A stretch of DNA of 64,000 bases from Verrucomicrobiota bacterium (GCA_026398255.1 JAPLTG010000010.1:1-64000), one strand, 5' to 3'. Counted from the stretch's first letter, positions 6,525-16,524 are shown. Notes: a model not told the origin generated them from the letters alone. Made by a program: numbers and translations.

Positions 6525-7451
6525 CTACGCGGCCGCCAAAACCTCGGCGGCGGTTTTGAAGTGGGTCTTCGCGAGGCCTTCGAGCACCTCCGGCCCGTGG
6601 GATCGGATCAACTCGATCGCCGAGTTTTTCACATTCGCCGAAACACCGCGCGGCAGGATGGTGCCGATCTCGGAGCCCTTCGCATCCAGCCAGTCGATGA
6701 ATTTTTCCCGGGCCAGAATCGAGGCGGCGGCGACGGCGTAGTCGGACTCGGCCTTCGTGCGTTGTTCGAGCACGAGCTTGCGTCCATTTACCATCAAGGC
6801 CCGCTCGAGGAGTCGGACATGAGCAAACTTATCGGATAGCGCCCTCGGGCAATCGGGGCAGAGTTTGCAAAGGTCCTCGATGGCGCGCGCATGACCCCAG
6901 GCGAGCAGGCGGTTGAGGTCGCCGATTTTTCGGTAAAGGTCGTTGTAACGCGGCGGGGCGATGACCACGGTGCTCGTGGGAACCCTTGCCCGGCGGATCG
7001 CCGCTGCCAGTTCGCGGATTTTCTTGTCGCTCGTGACGGCCTTGCTGTCGCGCACGCCGGCGTCTTTGAGAGTGCGGGCGATGTCGGGATTCACATACGC
7101 GCCGCAAATCACTAGGGGTCCGAAAAAATCCCCCTTCCCGCTTTCATCGATGCCGAAATGCGGCTCGAAAAGCTCGGGCGAGTGGACCTCCTCATAGCCA
7201 AATTTCGCCTCCCCTAGCACACGCGATTCGAGGACGAGCGTGATGAAATCCTCGATCCCCCGGCCTTGGATCAATGCCTTCGGCCCCTTTGCGTAAACCG
7301 CCACGGTCAGCTTCGCCTTTTTGGCGAAGTAGAGCATGTAGGGCCGCTCCTCGAACTCGAAGCCCTCCGAGGCCAGCACTCCGCGCAACACCCCGGCCTG
7401 CAACTCGGTAAGCGGAGCGGTGTGGCTGTGGAGAGGTTTTGGTGCGGACAT
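6525..7451 (-). CDS. rnhC: Ribonuclease HIII, 308 aa
   Basis: Cleaves the RNA strand of RNA-DNA hybrids. The N-terminal ~85 residues form the TBP-like substrate-binding domain. The catalytic domain starts with FGIDESGKGDFFGPLV (D102, E103), the HIII form of the motif, then VRDSKAV (Asp near 135) and the late acidic segment ESDYAVAAASILAREKF. The ATG at 7451 is chosen because the next upstream start (7523) would overlap the divergent mutY start and adds no family-like residues. It is divergent from mutY with a 37-bp gap, so the two repair genes must share a compact control region. Confidence 0.93.
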   Translation of the reverse strand: MSAPKPLHSHTAPLTELQAGVLRGVLASEGFEFEERPYMLYFAKKAKLTVAVYAKGPKALIQGRGIEDFITLVLESRVLGEAKFGYEEVHSPELFEPHFGIDESGKGDFFGPLVICGAYVNPDIARTLKDAGVRDSKAVTSDKKIRELAAAIRRARVPTSTVVIAPPRYNDLYRKIGDLNRLLAWGHARAIEDLCKLCPDCPRALSDKFAHVRLLERALMVNGRKLVLEQRTKAESDYAVAAASILAREKFIDWLDAKGSEIGTILPRGVSANVKNSAIELIRSHGPEVLEGLAKTHFKTAAEVLAAA

Positions 7452-7488
7452 CCGGGAGTTTTGCGCGTAATCCCTCGGGCGTGTCGAG

Positions 7489-8478
7489 ATGATAGACGAG
7501 AAAATCCGATCCGGTTTCCACAAGGCGCTCGGAGCTTGGTTCCAAGCGGCCGGCCGCTCATTGCCATGGCGCGACGACCCCTCGCCCTACCGCGTGCTCG
7601 TCTCGGAATTCATGCTCCAGCAAACCACCGTCGCCGCCGTCCTACCCTATTTCGCGCGGTGGATGCGGAGCTTTCCCGATGTGGCAACCCTTGCCGCCGC
7701 CTCCGAGGAATCGGTGCTGAAGCACTGGGAGGGGCTCGGCTACTACTCCCGCGCCCGCAACCTCCACAAGGCAGCCAAGGCGATCGCAGCGAATTTCCAA
7801 AATAAGATTCCAGCCGAACTCAGCCAACTCCGCTCGCTCCCCGGCATCGGCCCCTACACTGCCGCTGCCATCACGGCCTTTGCCTTTGATCAACCCGTTT
7901 CAGTTCTTGATGCAAATATCGCCCGCGTGATCGCCCGGCTTTTCGATTGTCGGCATGACATCACCACCGCCGCCGGACGCCGTTTTTTGGAACAAGCCGC
8001 CACCGCGCTTTTGCCAGCCAGCGGAGGCCGCCAGCACACCTCCGCGCTCATGGACCTCGGCGCCACGATCTGCCGGTCCGGCCCGCCCGAATGCTCCCTC
8101 TGCCCCGTTCAGAAATTCTGTCGAGCTGCCGACCCCGCCTCGCTACCCATCAAGCCCGCAAAAAAACCGATCACCCACCTCGTCGAGTGGTGTGCCCTGG
8201 CGACCAAACGGCGCCATGTTTTTCTCATCCCATCCCCCGGCCCGCGCTGGAAAGGCCTCTGGCTCCTCCCCCCCGCCGAACCAAGCGACACCGAGCCAAC
8301 CGCCACCCTCACTTACGCGATCACCCGCTACCGCGTGACCCTCCACCTTCGCCCAACCACTCCGGTCGGTGATTGGAGCCCCTTTCCCCTCGACAACCTC
8401 CCACCCATGCCCACCCCTCACCGGAACGCCCTGGCCCTGGCCCTCGCCCTCACAAAGCCTCGAGCCCTTATCGAATAA
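7489..8478 (+). CDS. mutY: A/G-specific adenine glycosylase MutY, 329 aa
   Basis: Removes adenine mispaired with 8-oxoguanine. Catalytic Glu40 lies in VSEFMLQQT. The helix-hairpin-helix is SLPGIGPYTAAAI (117-129) and the catalytic Asp141 is in SVLDANIARV. The 4Fe-4S ligands are Cys195, 202, 205 and 211 (C-X6-C-X2-C-X5-C). The C-terminal NUDIX-like lesion-recognition domain is present but short, so the protein is slightly below the usual ~350 residues. It is followed 17 bp later by the convergent upp stop. Confidence 0.95.
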   Translation: MIDEKIRSGFHKALGAWFQAAGRSLPWRDDPSPYRVLVSEFMLQQTTVAAVLPYFARWMRSFPDVATLAAASEESVLKHWEGLGYYSRARNLHKAAKAIAANFQNKIPAELSQLRSLPGIGPYTAAAITAFAFDQPVSVLDANIARVIARLFDCRHDITTAAGRRFLEQAATALLPASGGRQHTSALMDLGATICRSGPPECSLCPVQKFCRAADPASLPIKPAKKPITHLVEWCALATKRRHVFLIPSPGPRWKGLWLLPPAEPSDTEPTATLTYAITRYRVTLHLRPTTPVGDWSPFPLDNLPPMPTPHRNALALALALTKPRALIE

Positions 8479-8495
8479 ATCCATCGCCCGGCACT

Positions 8496-9119
8496 TCAGG
8501 CGTGGGTGCCGTAGAGGCGGTCGCCAAAATCGCCTAGGCCGGGGACGATGTATTTGTTCGCATTCAGCGATTCGTCGAGAACTCCGAGGATGATTGGAAC
8601 TTCGGGATGGGCGCGGGAAACGGTTTCGACGCCCTCGGGGGAGCCGAGGATGCAGACGAGGCTGACATCACTCGCGCCATTGTCTTTCACGAGTGACAAG
8701 GCTTTCGCGGCTGAGCCTCCGGTGGCCAGCATGGGGTCCACGACGATGGTTCGGGTGTCGGCGACGGGCGGGAGTTTGCAATAGTAGCTCCGGGCCTCGG
8801 CGGTTTCGTGATCTCGTTCCAGGCCGATGTAGCCAACGGAAATATCGGGGAAGATATCCTGAAACGGCTGAACCATGCCCAACCCGGCGCGAAGAATGGG
8901 AACCACGACCAGCGAGCGGGCCAGAACGCGTCCCGTGTGCGGTGCGAGGGGAGTCTCGATTTGTTTTTCCACCGTCTCGAGGTCGCGCGTGGCTTCGAGC
9001 GCGAGAATCAGCGAGAGCTGGTAGCTGAGATTTCGAAACAACGCCGGCTTGGTGGTTCGGTCGCGCAGGTGGGTGAGGATGTGGGCGGCTAAGGGGTGCT
9101 GGAGCAGGCGAACGGGCAT
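8496..9119 (-). CDS. upp: Uracil phosphoribosyltransferase, 207 aa
   Basis: Salvages uracil: uracil + PRPP to UMP + PPi. The PRPP-binding loop is VVDPMLATGGSAAKAL, and the substrate loop before it is VPILRAGLGMVQPF. The C-terminal uracil site (ANKYIVPGLGDFGDRLYGT) matches the family. Full length (family ~208). It is downstream of pepF with a 24-bp gap and may be cotranscribed. Confidence 0.96.
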   Translation of the reverse strand: MPVRLLQHPLAAHILTHLRDRTTKPALFRNLSYQLSLILALEATRDLETVEKQIETPLAPHTGRVLARSLVVVPILRAGLGMVQPFQDIFPDISVGYIGLERDHETAEARSYYCKLPPVADTRTIVVDPMLATGGSAAKALSLVKDNGASDVSLVCILGSPEGVETVSRAHPEVPIILGVLDESLNANKYIVPGLGDFGDRLYGTHA

Positions 9120-9143
9120 AGGGAAGTCCTTCGAAGAAAATTT

Positions 9144-10943
9144 TTACCCAATCAAGGCCGAAAGCTCCTTCACGCGGCGGGCGAAGAGGTCGAGCGTGGC
9201 TTGGACGGGTTCGGGGCTGGCCATGTCCACGCCGGCTTCGCGGAGGGTTTCGACCGGGAATTTGCTGCCGCCACTCTTGAGGAAGCCGAGGTAGCGACTG
9301 GCGTCGCCGGTCTCGAGGACCTGTCGAGCAAGTGCGGCGGCGGCGGAAATGCCGGTTGCGTATTTGTAAACATAGAACGCACTGTAGAAATGCGGGATCC
9401 GCAGGCACTCGAGATCGAGCTCCTCATCGATCGAGAATTTCGGACCGAAGTAGTCGGTGAGCAGGCTGCGGTAGATTTTTTTGAAACCCTCGAGTGTGAC
9501 GGCGTCGCCGCGCTCCTCAGCGGCGTGGGTCTCGCGCTCGAACTCGGCAAACATCGTCTGGCGGTAGAGCGTGCCGCGCAGGTCATCGATCTGGCGATTC
9601 AGGATGAACGCCTTCATCGCGGGATCGCTCGTGGTTTTTAGCAAATGCTCGGTGAGGAGCATCTCGTTGAAGGTCGAGGCGACCTCGGCGAGGAAGATCG
9701 GGTAGCCGTGGTTCTGGTAAAGCTGGGCGCGGCTCGAGTGCCAAGTGTGCATCGAGTGGCCGGCCTCGTGCGCGAGCGTGTAGACATCCGAGAACACATC
9801 GGCCTTGTAGTTCATCATGATGTAGGGCGGGCTCGAGTAGGTGCCGTAGGAAAAGGCCCCGCTGCGCTTGCCTTTATTCTCGTAGCGGTCGCACCAGCGG
9901 CCATCGCGCAGGCCGTGCGCCATGGCGGCGGTGTATTCGGACCCGAGCGGCTCCAGAGCAGCGACGACTTTGCCCACCGCTTCATCCCAAGGAACATTCG
10001 TTTTCACGCTCTCCACCATCGTGACATAGGTGTCGTAGTGGTGGATTTCCTCGAGCTTCAGCACGCGGCGGCGGAGTTCGAAATACTCGAAAAGAGGAGC
10101 GAGGTTGGCGCGGACGGTCGAGATGAGGTTGTCGTAGATCGCCACCGGCACATCGTCCGAGAAAAGCGCGGCCTCACGGGCGGAGGCATGGTTGCGGGCG
10201 CGGGCATAGAAAACATCGGCGCGAATGGAATTCGCCAGGCCGGCGGCGAGGGAGAATTGGTGGTCCGAAAACTCGCGGTAGAACTGGTGGAATGCCGCCT
10301 TGCGCACGGCGGGATCGCGCTGCTGGAGGAAGGACGAGAACGAACTCTGCGTCAACTCGCGCTCATTGCCCTCGGTGTCCTTCAGCACGCCGAACTTCAT
10401 GTCCACATTCGTGAGCTGCGAGAAGGTCTCCGAGTGACCGCGCATCGCGGAGGAGCCGAGCGCGAGAAGGCGTTCCTCGCCGGCAGTGAGCGTGTGCGGC
10501 TTGTTGCGGCGGAGTTTTTGGAGCGGGGTCGTCCAATCGGCCAGCGCGGAGTCGGCGAGGAATTCGGCAAAGCGATCGTCGGGGATTTGCTGGATTTCGG
10601 GCGAGATGAAGGAAAAGGCCTCACCGACTTTGACGAGCAGGCCGTCGAGTTTCGCCTCGCGGGAAAGTGCGGTGGCGTCCGCACTATCCCCCGCCGTGGA
10701 GAGGGCGGCGTATTGGTTGAGTTGATCGACAAGCTGATCGATGGATTTCTCGAATTCGAGGCACTCGGCCAGCGCGGCTGGTGATTCGGCGAGGTGGCTA
10801 CGGAATTTCGCAACGCCCGCGAAGGAGGACTGGAGCTTGGCGAATTCAGCCTCCCATTCCGCGTCGGTTGGGAAGAGTGGCGAGAGGTCCCATTTGTCGG
10901 ACTCGGGAATTTCAGTGCGGAGCGGAGTGCGGGTCGTGGACAT
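9144..10943 (-). CDS. pepF: Oligoendopeptidase F (M3B zinc peptidase), 599 aa
   Basis: Cytoplasmic zinc metallopeptidase that cuts short peptides. The active site is [17 protein letters not shown], an HEXXH at 392-396, and the third zinc ligand (Glu) lies some 25 residues later in the [14 protein letters not shown] segment. The N-terminal ~180 residues are the family's helical domain ([14 protein letters not shown] is characteristic). The start at 10943 is preferred because residues encoded before it (up to 11033) have no family character. Likely first gene of a pepF-upp pair. Confidence 0.94.
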   Translation of the reverse strand: MSTTRTPLRTEIPESDKWDLSPLFPTDAEWEAEFAKLQSSFAGVAKFRSHLAESPAALAECLEFEKSIDQLVDQLNQYAALSTAGDSADATALSREAKLDGLLVKVGEAFSFISPEIQQIPDDRFAEFLADSALADWTTPLQKLRRNKPHTLTAGEERLLALGSSAMRGHSETFSQLTNVDMKFGVLKDTEGNERELTQSSFSSFLQQRDPAVRKAAFHQFYREFSDHQFSLAAGLANSIRADVFYARARNHASAREAALFSDDVPVAIYDNLISTVRANLAPLFEYFELRRRVLKLEEIHHYDTYVTMVESVKTNVPWDEAVGKVVAALEPLGSEYTAAMAHGLRDGRWCDRYENKGKRSGAFSYGTYSSPPYIMMNYKADVFSDVYTLAHEAGHSMHTWHSSRAQLYQNHGYPIFLAEVASTFNEMLLTEHLLKTTSDPAMKAFILNRQIDDLRGTLYRQTMFAEFERETHAAEERGDAVTLEGFKKIYRSLLTDYFGPKFSIDEELDLECLRIPHFYSAFYVYKYATGISAAAALARQVLETGDASRYLGFLKSGGSKFPVETLREAGVDMASPEPVQATLDLFARRVKELSALIG

Positions 10944-11050
10944 GATGCGTGAGACTACAACGCTGGAGCGTCCCCCGCCAACCCCACAAGACTTGACGCC
11001 GCTCTGCGAGCAAAGGACAAAGGCTCCACTCACCTCCTAAAAAACATCTC

Positions 11051-11778
11051 ATGACAATCCTTGGTATCGACATCGGCGGAACGGGCATCAAAGGCGCTCC
11101 TGTGAATGTGAAAACCGGCAAACTCGTAGCTGAGCGTTTCCGCATCCCCACACCGCAACCTTCCCACCCGGACGCTCTGGCAGACGCTGTGGAGCAAATC
11201 GCCGCCCACTTCAAATACCGAGGACCTGCGGGAATCACCTTTCCCGGGATCGTCAAAAACGGCGTTGTGAGTTTCGCCACCAACATGGCGCCCGAGTGGT
11301 TTGGAACGGAGCGAAACGCCTCGGTCAGCCTGTGACGGTGATGAACGACGCCGATGCGGCTGGCTATGCCGAGATGCGCTTCGGCGCGGGGCGCGATAAG
11401 AAAGGGGTCGTGCTGATGCTGACCTTCGGCACCGGCATTGGCTCCGCGCTGTTCTGCGACGGGGTTTTGATTCCAAACACCGAGTTCGGACATTTGAAAA
11501 TCAGGGGAAAAATCGCCGAGCGCCGCGCTTCCGAGCGTGTCCGCGAAGAGGAGGATTTAAGTTTTAAAAAATGGTCCAAGCGCGTGAGCGAATACCTCGC
11601 GGACTTGGAACCGCTCCTCTCGCCCGAGTTATTCATTGTCGGCGGAGGCATCAGCAAAAAGGCCGACAAATTTCTTCCCCGGCTCGCGGCCATGACCAAA
11701 GTGCCGATCGAGGCGGCCATCCTGCAAAACAACGCTGGCATCATCGGCGCGGCTTGCCTGGCCAAGAAACCTTCTTGA
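11051..11778 (+). pseudogene. ppgK: Polyphosphate glucokinase (ROK), frameshifted
   Basis: Would phosphorylate glucose using polyphosphate. The first frame (11051-11335) starts [18 protein letters not shown], the ROK phosphate-binding site, and reads to NMAPEWFGT. The family then continues in another frame as [45 protein letters not shown] and IIGAACLA, ending at 11778. Between the Trp of APEW and the Pro of PVTV there are 29 nt where the family spacing predicts about 45, so a ~16-nt deletion removes part of a surface segment and shifts the frame. The second frame could start at 11296 but would lack the ATP-binding domain. Both halves look well conserved, so the lesion is recent or a sequence error. 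Confidence 0.85.
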
Positions 11779-11818
11779 TCTCTCCGCGCGTTTGCGCCAG
11801 TTTTCCGCTCCCTTTTGC

Positions 11819-11894
11819 GGGGTCTTAGCTCAGTTGGTAGAGCGCCTCAATGGCATTGAGGAGGTCAGGGGTTCGAATCCCCTAGGCTCCACCA
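11819..11894 (+). tRNA. tRNA-Ala (anticodon GGC)
   Basis: Complete cloverleaf of 76 nt with encoded CCA: acceptor GGGGTCT/AGGCTCC with two G-U pairs, D stem GCTC/GAGC, anticodon stem CCTCA/TGAGG with loop ATGGCAT (GGC at positions 34-36), T arm AGGGG-TTCGAAT-CCCCT. It reads the alanine codon GCC. It lies between the broken ppgK and the minus-strand rimO stop. Confidence 0.97.
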
Positions 11895-11904
11895 CCACCG
11901 CGTT

Positions 11905-13305
11905 TCAGGCAGAAACGGGTTCCGCCACCAAGTCGTAGGTTTGTGCGCCGAGGACCTTCACATCGACGAAGGTGCCGGGCTCGGCGGGGTGGGTCAAAAT
12001 CACACGGCAATCGACCTCCGGCGCGTCGTGTTCGGTGCGGGCGGCGTTAGGCGTTTCCACCAAAACCCGGAGCGTGCGACCGGTCTGCGACTCGGCCATT
12101 TCGCGGGCGATTTTTTGTTGGAGAGCCATGGCTTGGCGATGGCGGCGGTTTTTCACGCGAGTGGGCACTTGATTTTCCATCTTCGCGGCGCGGGAGCCCT
12201 CCTCCTGCGAGTAATTGAAAACGCCGAGGCGCTCGAAGCGGGTCGTCTCGATGAACTCCAGGAGGCTCTCGAAATGCTCTTCCGTCTCGCCCGGGAAGCC
12301 GACGATGAAGGTGGTGCGCAGGCCGATGCCGGGAATACCGGCGCGGATGCGGTGGATGAGATTTTCGATGTGCTCCCGGGAGGTCTCGCGGCGCATGAGT
12401 TGCAGCATCTCGCCGTGGATGTGCTGGAGCGGCATATCGACATACTTTGCGACATGGGGATTGCGGGCGATGGCGGCGATGAGTTCGTCGCTCCAATGCG
12501 CGGGGTGCGTGTAGAGAAGGCGAACCCAGAAATCGCCGCCGATGTCGGCGATTTCGTCGAGAAGATGGACGAGCGAAGTTCCGCGACCGGAGTCCACAGG
12601 CTGGCGGGGACCGGCTTTTTCGCTCCAGAGGTCCATGCCGTAGTAAGTGGTGTCCTGGCTGATGAGGTTGATCTCTTTCACACCCTCGGCGACGAGGCTG
12701 CGGATTTCGCGGACAACGGAATCGATCGCCCGGCTGCGGTGGCGGCCGCGCATTTGGGGGATGACGCAAAAGCTGCACGGGTGGTTGCAGCCCTCAGCGA
12801 TTTTCACATACGCGCTGTGGGCGGGAGTGAGACGGAATCGCGGGGTGGAAAAATCGGGGATGTAGCGGGACTTCGGAGTCACGAGGTTCATCACGCCGGG
12901 GGATTTTTCCTCGAGGACTTTTCTAAAAATCCGGCCCGCCTCGGCGACTTGATCGAGTCCGATGAAGGCATCCACCTCGGGAAGTTCATTCACGAGATCG
13001 CCCGAGTAGCGTTGGGAAAGACAGCCACTCACAACAATTCGGGCATCGGGGCGGAGTTCGTCGCGCTGGCGGTTTGCCTCGAGAATGGCATCGATCGATT
13101 CCTGTTTTGCGGTGTCGATGAATCCGCAGGTATTGACGACCAGGATGTCCGCTTCGGCTGGGTTGTTTGTGATTTCGAAGCCCTCGGCTTTTGCGGATCC
13201 GAGCATCAGCTCGGCATCGACGAGATTTTTGGCGCAGCCGAGGCTGATCATTCCGACACGAGGTGCTTGAGTCGTTGGGAGCACGGCCCGGACTGCCTTA
13301 CTCAT
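11905..13305 (-). CDS. rimO: Ribosomal protein uS12 Asp methylthiotransferase, 466 aa
   Basis: Radical-SAM enzyme that adds a methylthio group to the conserved Asp of ribosomal protein S12. The N-terminal UPF0004 domain holds Cys24, Cys60 and Cys95 for the auxiliary cluster (VGMISLGCAKNLVDAELM is a RimO hallmark as opposed to MiaB). The radical-SAM motif CNHPCSFC is Cys173/177/180. A C-terminal TRAM domain follows. Full length. It overlaps the upstream RodZ-like gene by 8 bp and appears to be the last gene of a rho-ftsK-rodZ-like-rimO run. Confidence 0.95.
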   Translation of the reverse strand: MSKAVRAVLPTTQAPRVGMISLGCAKNLVDAELMLGSAKAEGFEITNNPAEADILVVNTCGFIDTAKQESIDAILEANRQRDELRPDARIVVSGCLSQRYSGDLVNELPEVDAFIGLDQVAEAGRIFRKVLEEKSPGVMNLVTPKSRYIPDFSTPRFRLTPAHSAYVKIAEGCNHPCSFCVIPQMRGRHRSRAIDSVVREIRSLVAEGVKEINLISQDTTYYGMDLWSEKAGPRQPVDSGRGTSLVHLLDEIADIGGDFWVRLLYTHPAHWSDELIAAIARNPHVAKYVDMPLQHIHGEMLQLMRRETSREHIENLIHRIRAGIPGIGLRTTFIVGFPGETEEHFESLLEFIETTRFERLGVFNYSQEEGSRAAKMENQVPTRVKNRRHRQAMALQQKIAREMAESQTGRTLRVLVETPNAARTEHDAPEVDCRVILTHPAEPGTFVDVKVLGAQTYDLVAEPVSA

Positions 13306-14053
13306 TCGTTGTGCTTCGGCGGGAGGAAGGTTGAAACGGCGGAAGCGAGGTTAGCGGGGTCGGAGAAGCCACCGGAGTGGCCTTGCTTTTCGCAATTGGA
13401 GTGATCGAGGTTTTAGCCAGCGGCGTGGCGGCCGGAGTGAGCGGAGGTTGGATGCGAATGGCATCGGAGGTCTGGATCTTTGCGGGAGTTGCTTCGGGCG
13501 TTGGCTCAGGTGTCGGCTCGGGCTCGGGAGTCGGAGTGGATTCGACAAAAGGAGTTGGAGTGGGAGTGGCGCTGGGCGTTGGCAGGGCCTCGACGGTCGA
13601 GGCGACTGGCTGAACGCGCTCGATTTTTTTCCAAGCCCTCCAAGCATAGATTCCGGCGCCGACGAGGAGCAGGAGGACGATGAGAGTGCCCACTGCGAAG
13701 AGCAAACGGCGCATGGATTTGAATTGCTCGCCTTGCATGAAGCCGGGTTTGGAGAGGAGGACATTCAGGTAGGCGTTATCAGCGGAACCGAGTCCCTTGA
13801 TGCCGGGGAGGTATTCCCGGATATCCTCGATCGGAACGCCGAGGTAGTTCGCATAATCCGTCAGAAACAGCCGGGCGTAGGTGGGGTGGGAGAAACTCGA
13901 AAAGTCATCGGACTCGATCATGCGGAGTCGAGCAACGGGAATGCGCGTGTCCTTGGCGGCTTTCTCGATGGGAATGCCCAGCTTCTGGCGACGAGCCGAG
14001 AGGCGCGCGCCAATAAAAAAATCACTGCCGTCGTGTTGCTGTTTTTCTCTCAA
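13298..14053 (-). CDS. RodZ-like HTH/transmembrane protein, 251 aa
   Basis: Residues ~11-80 are an XRE/RodZ-type helix-turn-helix (GARLSARRQKLGIPIEKAAK, ARLRMIESDDF). One membrane segment follows at ~117-137, then a long periplasmic tail of Pro/Thr/Ala/Glu repeats (TPTPEPEPTPEPTPEAT). RodZ links the MreB cytoskeleton to the elongation machinery. The HTH plus TM layout fits, but the C-terminal beta domain is replaced by the low-complexity linker, so it may be a shortened or related protein. It overlaps ftsK by 4 bp (ATGA) and rimO by 8 bp, implying translational coupling with the cell-division translocase. Confidence 0.75.
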   Translation of the reverse strand: MREKQQHDGSDFFIGARLSARRQKLGIPIEKAAKDTRIPVARLRMIESDDFSSFSHPTYARLFLTDYANYLGVPIEDIREYLPGIKGLGSADNAYLNVLLSKPGFMQGEQFKSMRRLLFAVGTLIVLLLLVGAGIYAWRAWKKIERVQPVASTVEALPTPSATPTPTPFVESTPTPEPEPTPEPTPEATPAKIQTSDAIRIQPPLTPAATPLAKTSITPIAKSKATPVASPTPLTSLPPFQPSSRRSTTNE

Positions 14054-16524
14054 AATGCACCTTCCTCATTCAGGTCCACCAGAATTTCGCGGTCTCTGGC
14101 ACCATCTTTTGGACCCACGATTCCGCGGGTTTCCAAAATATCCATCACCCGGGCGGCCCGTGTATAGCCCAATTTCAAGCGACGCTGGAGCATGGAGGTC
14201 GAAGCGCGATTTTCCTGACGGATGATTTCGAGGCACTTCACGACCAATTCCTCGTCCTCATCGCTGACATCCTCCTCGGGCGGCGTGGTGCTATTAAGCT
14301 TCTCGTGGATGCCGGAATCGAACTTCGGCTCGGCTTGGTTGGAAACAAATTCGACGATGCGGTGGATTTCCTCCTCGGTCACCAAAACGCCTTGGGCGCG
14401 GGTGTATTTCGAGGTTCCTGGCGGGAGGTAAAGCATGTCGCCCTGGCCGAGAAGTTTCTCCGCGCCGTTCTCATCCAGGATGACTCGGCTATCGATTTTC
14501 GAGGCGACTTGGAAGGCGATGCGGCTTGGGATGTTTGCCTTGATGATGCCGGTGACGACATCCGCGCGGGGCGTCTGGGTAGCGACGATCATGTGGATGC
14601 CAGCAGCGCGGGCCATTTGGGTGATGCGGGCGATGGCGCTCTCCACATCCGCTGGCGCGGTCTGCATCAGGTCCGCCAACTCATCAACGATGACCACGAT
14701 AAACGGCATCCGGTCGGGAATGATGAGATCGTTATCTCGCGGCACACGCACCGGCGGAGCCATGGGCTCTTCGTCCAATTCCTCGTCAGGCTCCGCTTCG
14801 GCTTCGGGCTCAGCAGGCGTTTCCTCTTCCTCCGGAGTCTCTCCCTCGGCAACAGCGAGGGCAGCGGCGTCAGCCTCGGCATCGAGTTCGGCTTGAGATT
14901 TCGGGAGCGGGCGCTCGTTGAAACCGGAGATGTTCTTCACCTTGCACTTCGCGAAAATTTTGTAGCGCCGTTCCATCTCGTCGATCACCCAGCGGAGGGC
15001 GAGGAGCACTTTTTTGGGATCGGTCACGACGGGGGTCACAAGGTGAGGGAGGGAGTTGTAAATCTGCATCTCGACGACTTTGGGGTCGATCATGATGAAG
15101 CGGAGCTGCTCCGGCGAGTAGCGGAAGAGAAGGCTGGCGATGATGGAATTGATGCAAACGCTCTTACCGCTGCCGGTGGTGCCCGCAACGAGCAGGTGGG
15201 GCATTTTGGCGAGGTCTCCGATGATCGTGTGGCCGTAAACATCCATGCCGAGTGCGAGAGGGAGCTTCGCGGTGGACTCGCGCCACGCATCCTTTTCGAA
15301 CAACTCGCGCAGGGTGACTTTTACTTTCTTCGAGTTGGCGATTTCGATGCCGACCGTGTCCTTGCCGGGAATCGGCGCAAGAATATTGATCCGCTCGGCG
15401 CGTGTGGCGCGGGCGATGTCGCGCTCGAGGGCTACGATCTTATCCACCCGGACGCCCACATCGGGATAAACTTCGTAGCGGGTAATCGTGGGGCCCTTGG
15501 TGATCGTGCCAGGTGCGGCCTTGATGCCGAACTGAGCCAGCGTGTCGATGATGAGCATCTGGATATTTTTCAACTCCTCGCGATCGAGGGGTTCGCGGTC
15601 GCTCTCATCCTGGGCATCCAGCAACTCCGGCCCGGGCATCACATAATTCTCAAGGTGGACATCCAGAAGCCCGGGCGGGAAGGAATCCTTTGCGGGCTTG
15701 GAATTTTGGAGTTCCGAGAGTTTGGGTTTCTTGGCCGAGGGCGCGGTGGCATCGATGATTTCGGGTTCCGGAAGATCCAGCTCCTCTTGCACCGGGGCAG
15801 TCTCATCGGGCTCGGGAATTTCGACACCTTGCTTCTTGAGCTTGCGGGTGAGTTTTTCGGCTTTTTTCTCGAGGGCCTTGCGCTCCTCGTCGATGCGGCG
15901 CTCCTCGTCGAGTGCGGCCAAGCGGGCGGCGCGGCGGGCCTCCCTCCAGGCGAGGAAGGATTTCCAAGCTCGGACCGAATCTCTCAAGGGGTGCGAGGAA
16001 ATCGCAAACGACAGACTCCCGATATAAAGACCGAGCATGAGAAACACGGAGGCGGTTCCGAGAACGCTGTGAACCGCCTTCTGGCCGATCCAGAGTCCCA
16101 AAAAGCCGCCTGGTCCCTCGATGCGGAGTTCGGTTTTCCAATCTCCCAGGAACCATGGTTGGATTTGAATCAAGCAGGCCCCGAGGAGAACCATCAAGAG
16201 TCCCCACCCTGCCTTGTCGCGGAGTCGGTAGCCGGGCACGAACCACTTCGCGATTCCGTAGCCGACACTGGTCATCGCCAGCAGGTAGGCTGAGGCCCCG
16301 AGAAAAAAGAGGGAGTAACCGGCCAGAAGAGTGCCGAGGGGACCACCGAGATTGATCGGCGCCGAGGCGTAGTGGCTGAAGGTGCTGATGATCGGAGCCC
16401 AGGACGGCACGCTCTTCGGGCTGTAGCTGGCGAGGGAGAGAAAGAGGTAGAGACCAAGGAAAACCAACCCCAGGCCGGCGAGAAACGATGGGGAGTTCGG
16501 GCTGGTCCGAGCGCGTTTTGGCAT
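14050..16524 (-). CDS. ftsK: DNA translocase FtsK/SpoIIIE, 824 aa
   Basis: Pumps chromosomal DNA at the division septum and aids dimer resolution. There are four to five N-terminal membrane segments (within 15-175), a charged linker (185-300) and the alpha/beta RecA-like motor with Walker A GTTGSGKSV (448-456) and Walker B VVIVDELADLM (610-620). The C-terminal winged-helix gamma domain (SMLQRRLKLGYTRAARVMD) would read polar chromosomal motifs. An acidic Pro/Glu/Ala-rich insertion of about 55 residues (~542-597) sits inside the motor between Walker A and B, where typical FtsK has only a short loop. It is followed by the RodZ-like gene with a 4-bp overlap and preceded 55 bp upstream by rho. Confidence 0.95.
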   Translation of the reverse strand: MPKRARTSPNSPSFLAGLGLVFLGLYLFLSLASYSPKSVPSWAPIISTFSHYASAPINLGGPLGTLLAGYSLFFLGASAYLLAMTSVGYGIAKWFVPGYRLRDKAGWGLLMVLLGACLIQIQPWFLGDWKTELRIEGPGGFLGLWIGQKAVHSVLGTASVFLMLGLYIGSLSFAISSHPLRDSVRAWKSFLAWREARRAARLAALDEERRIDEERKALEKKAEKLTRKLKKQGVEIPEPDETAPVQEELDLPEPEIIDATAPSAKKPKLSELQNSKPAKDSFPPGLLDVHLENYVMPGPELLDAQDESDREPLDREELKNIQMLIIDTLAQFGIKAAPGTITKGPTITRYEVYPDVGVRVDKIVALERDIARATRAERINILAPIPGKDTVGIEIANSKKVKVTLRELFEKDAWRESTAKLPLALGMDVYGHTIIGDLAKMPHLLVAGTTGSGKSVCINSIIASLLFRYSPEQLRFIMIDPKVVEMQIYNSLPHLVTPVVTDPKKVLLALRWVIDEMERRYKIFAKCKVKNISGFNERPLPKSQAELDAEADAAALAVAEGETPEEEETPAEPEAEAEPDEELDEEPMAPPVRVPRDNDLIIPDRMPFIVVIVDELADLMQTAPADVESAIARITQMARAAGIHMIVATQTPRADVVTGIIKANIPSRIAFQVASKIDSRVILDENGAEKLLGQGDMLYLPPGTSKYTRAQGVLVTEEEIHRIVEFVSNQAEPKFDSGIHEKLNSTTPPEEDVSDEDEELVVKCLEIIRQENRASTSMLQRRLKLGYTRAARVMDILETRGIVGPKDGARDREILVDLNEEGAF

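Noticed and set aside
11296-11335. Programmed frameshift in ppgK
   Set aside because: No slippery heptamer, stop-adjacent pause structure or SD-like stimulator is visible, and the spacing shows missing residues, so a deletion explains it better.
14305-16293. 662-codon open frame antisense to ftsK
   Set aside because: High-GC codon bias keeps the opposite strand open; the translation has no family features and ftsK on the other strand is certain.
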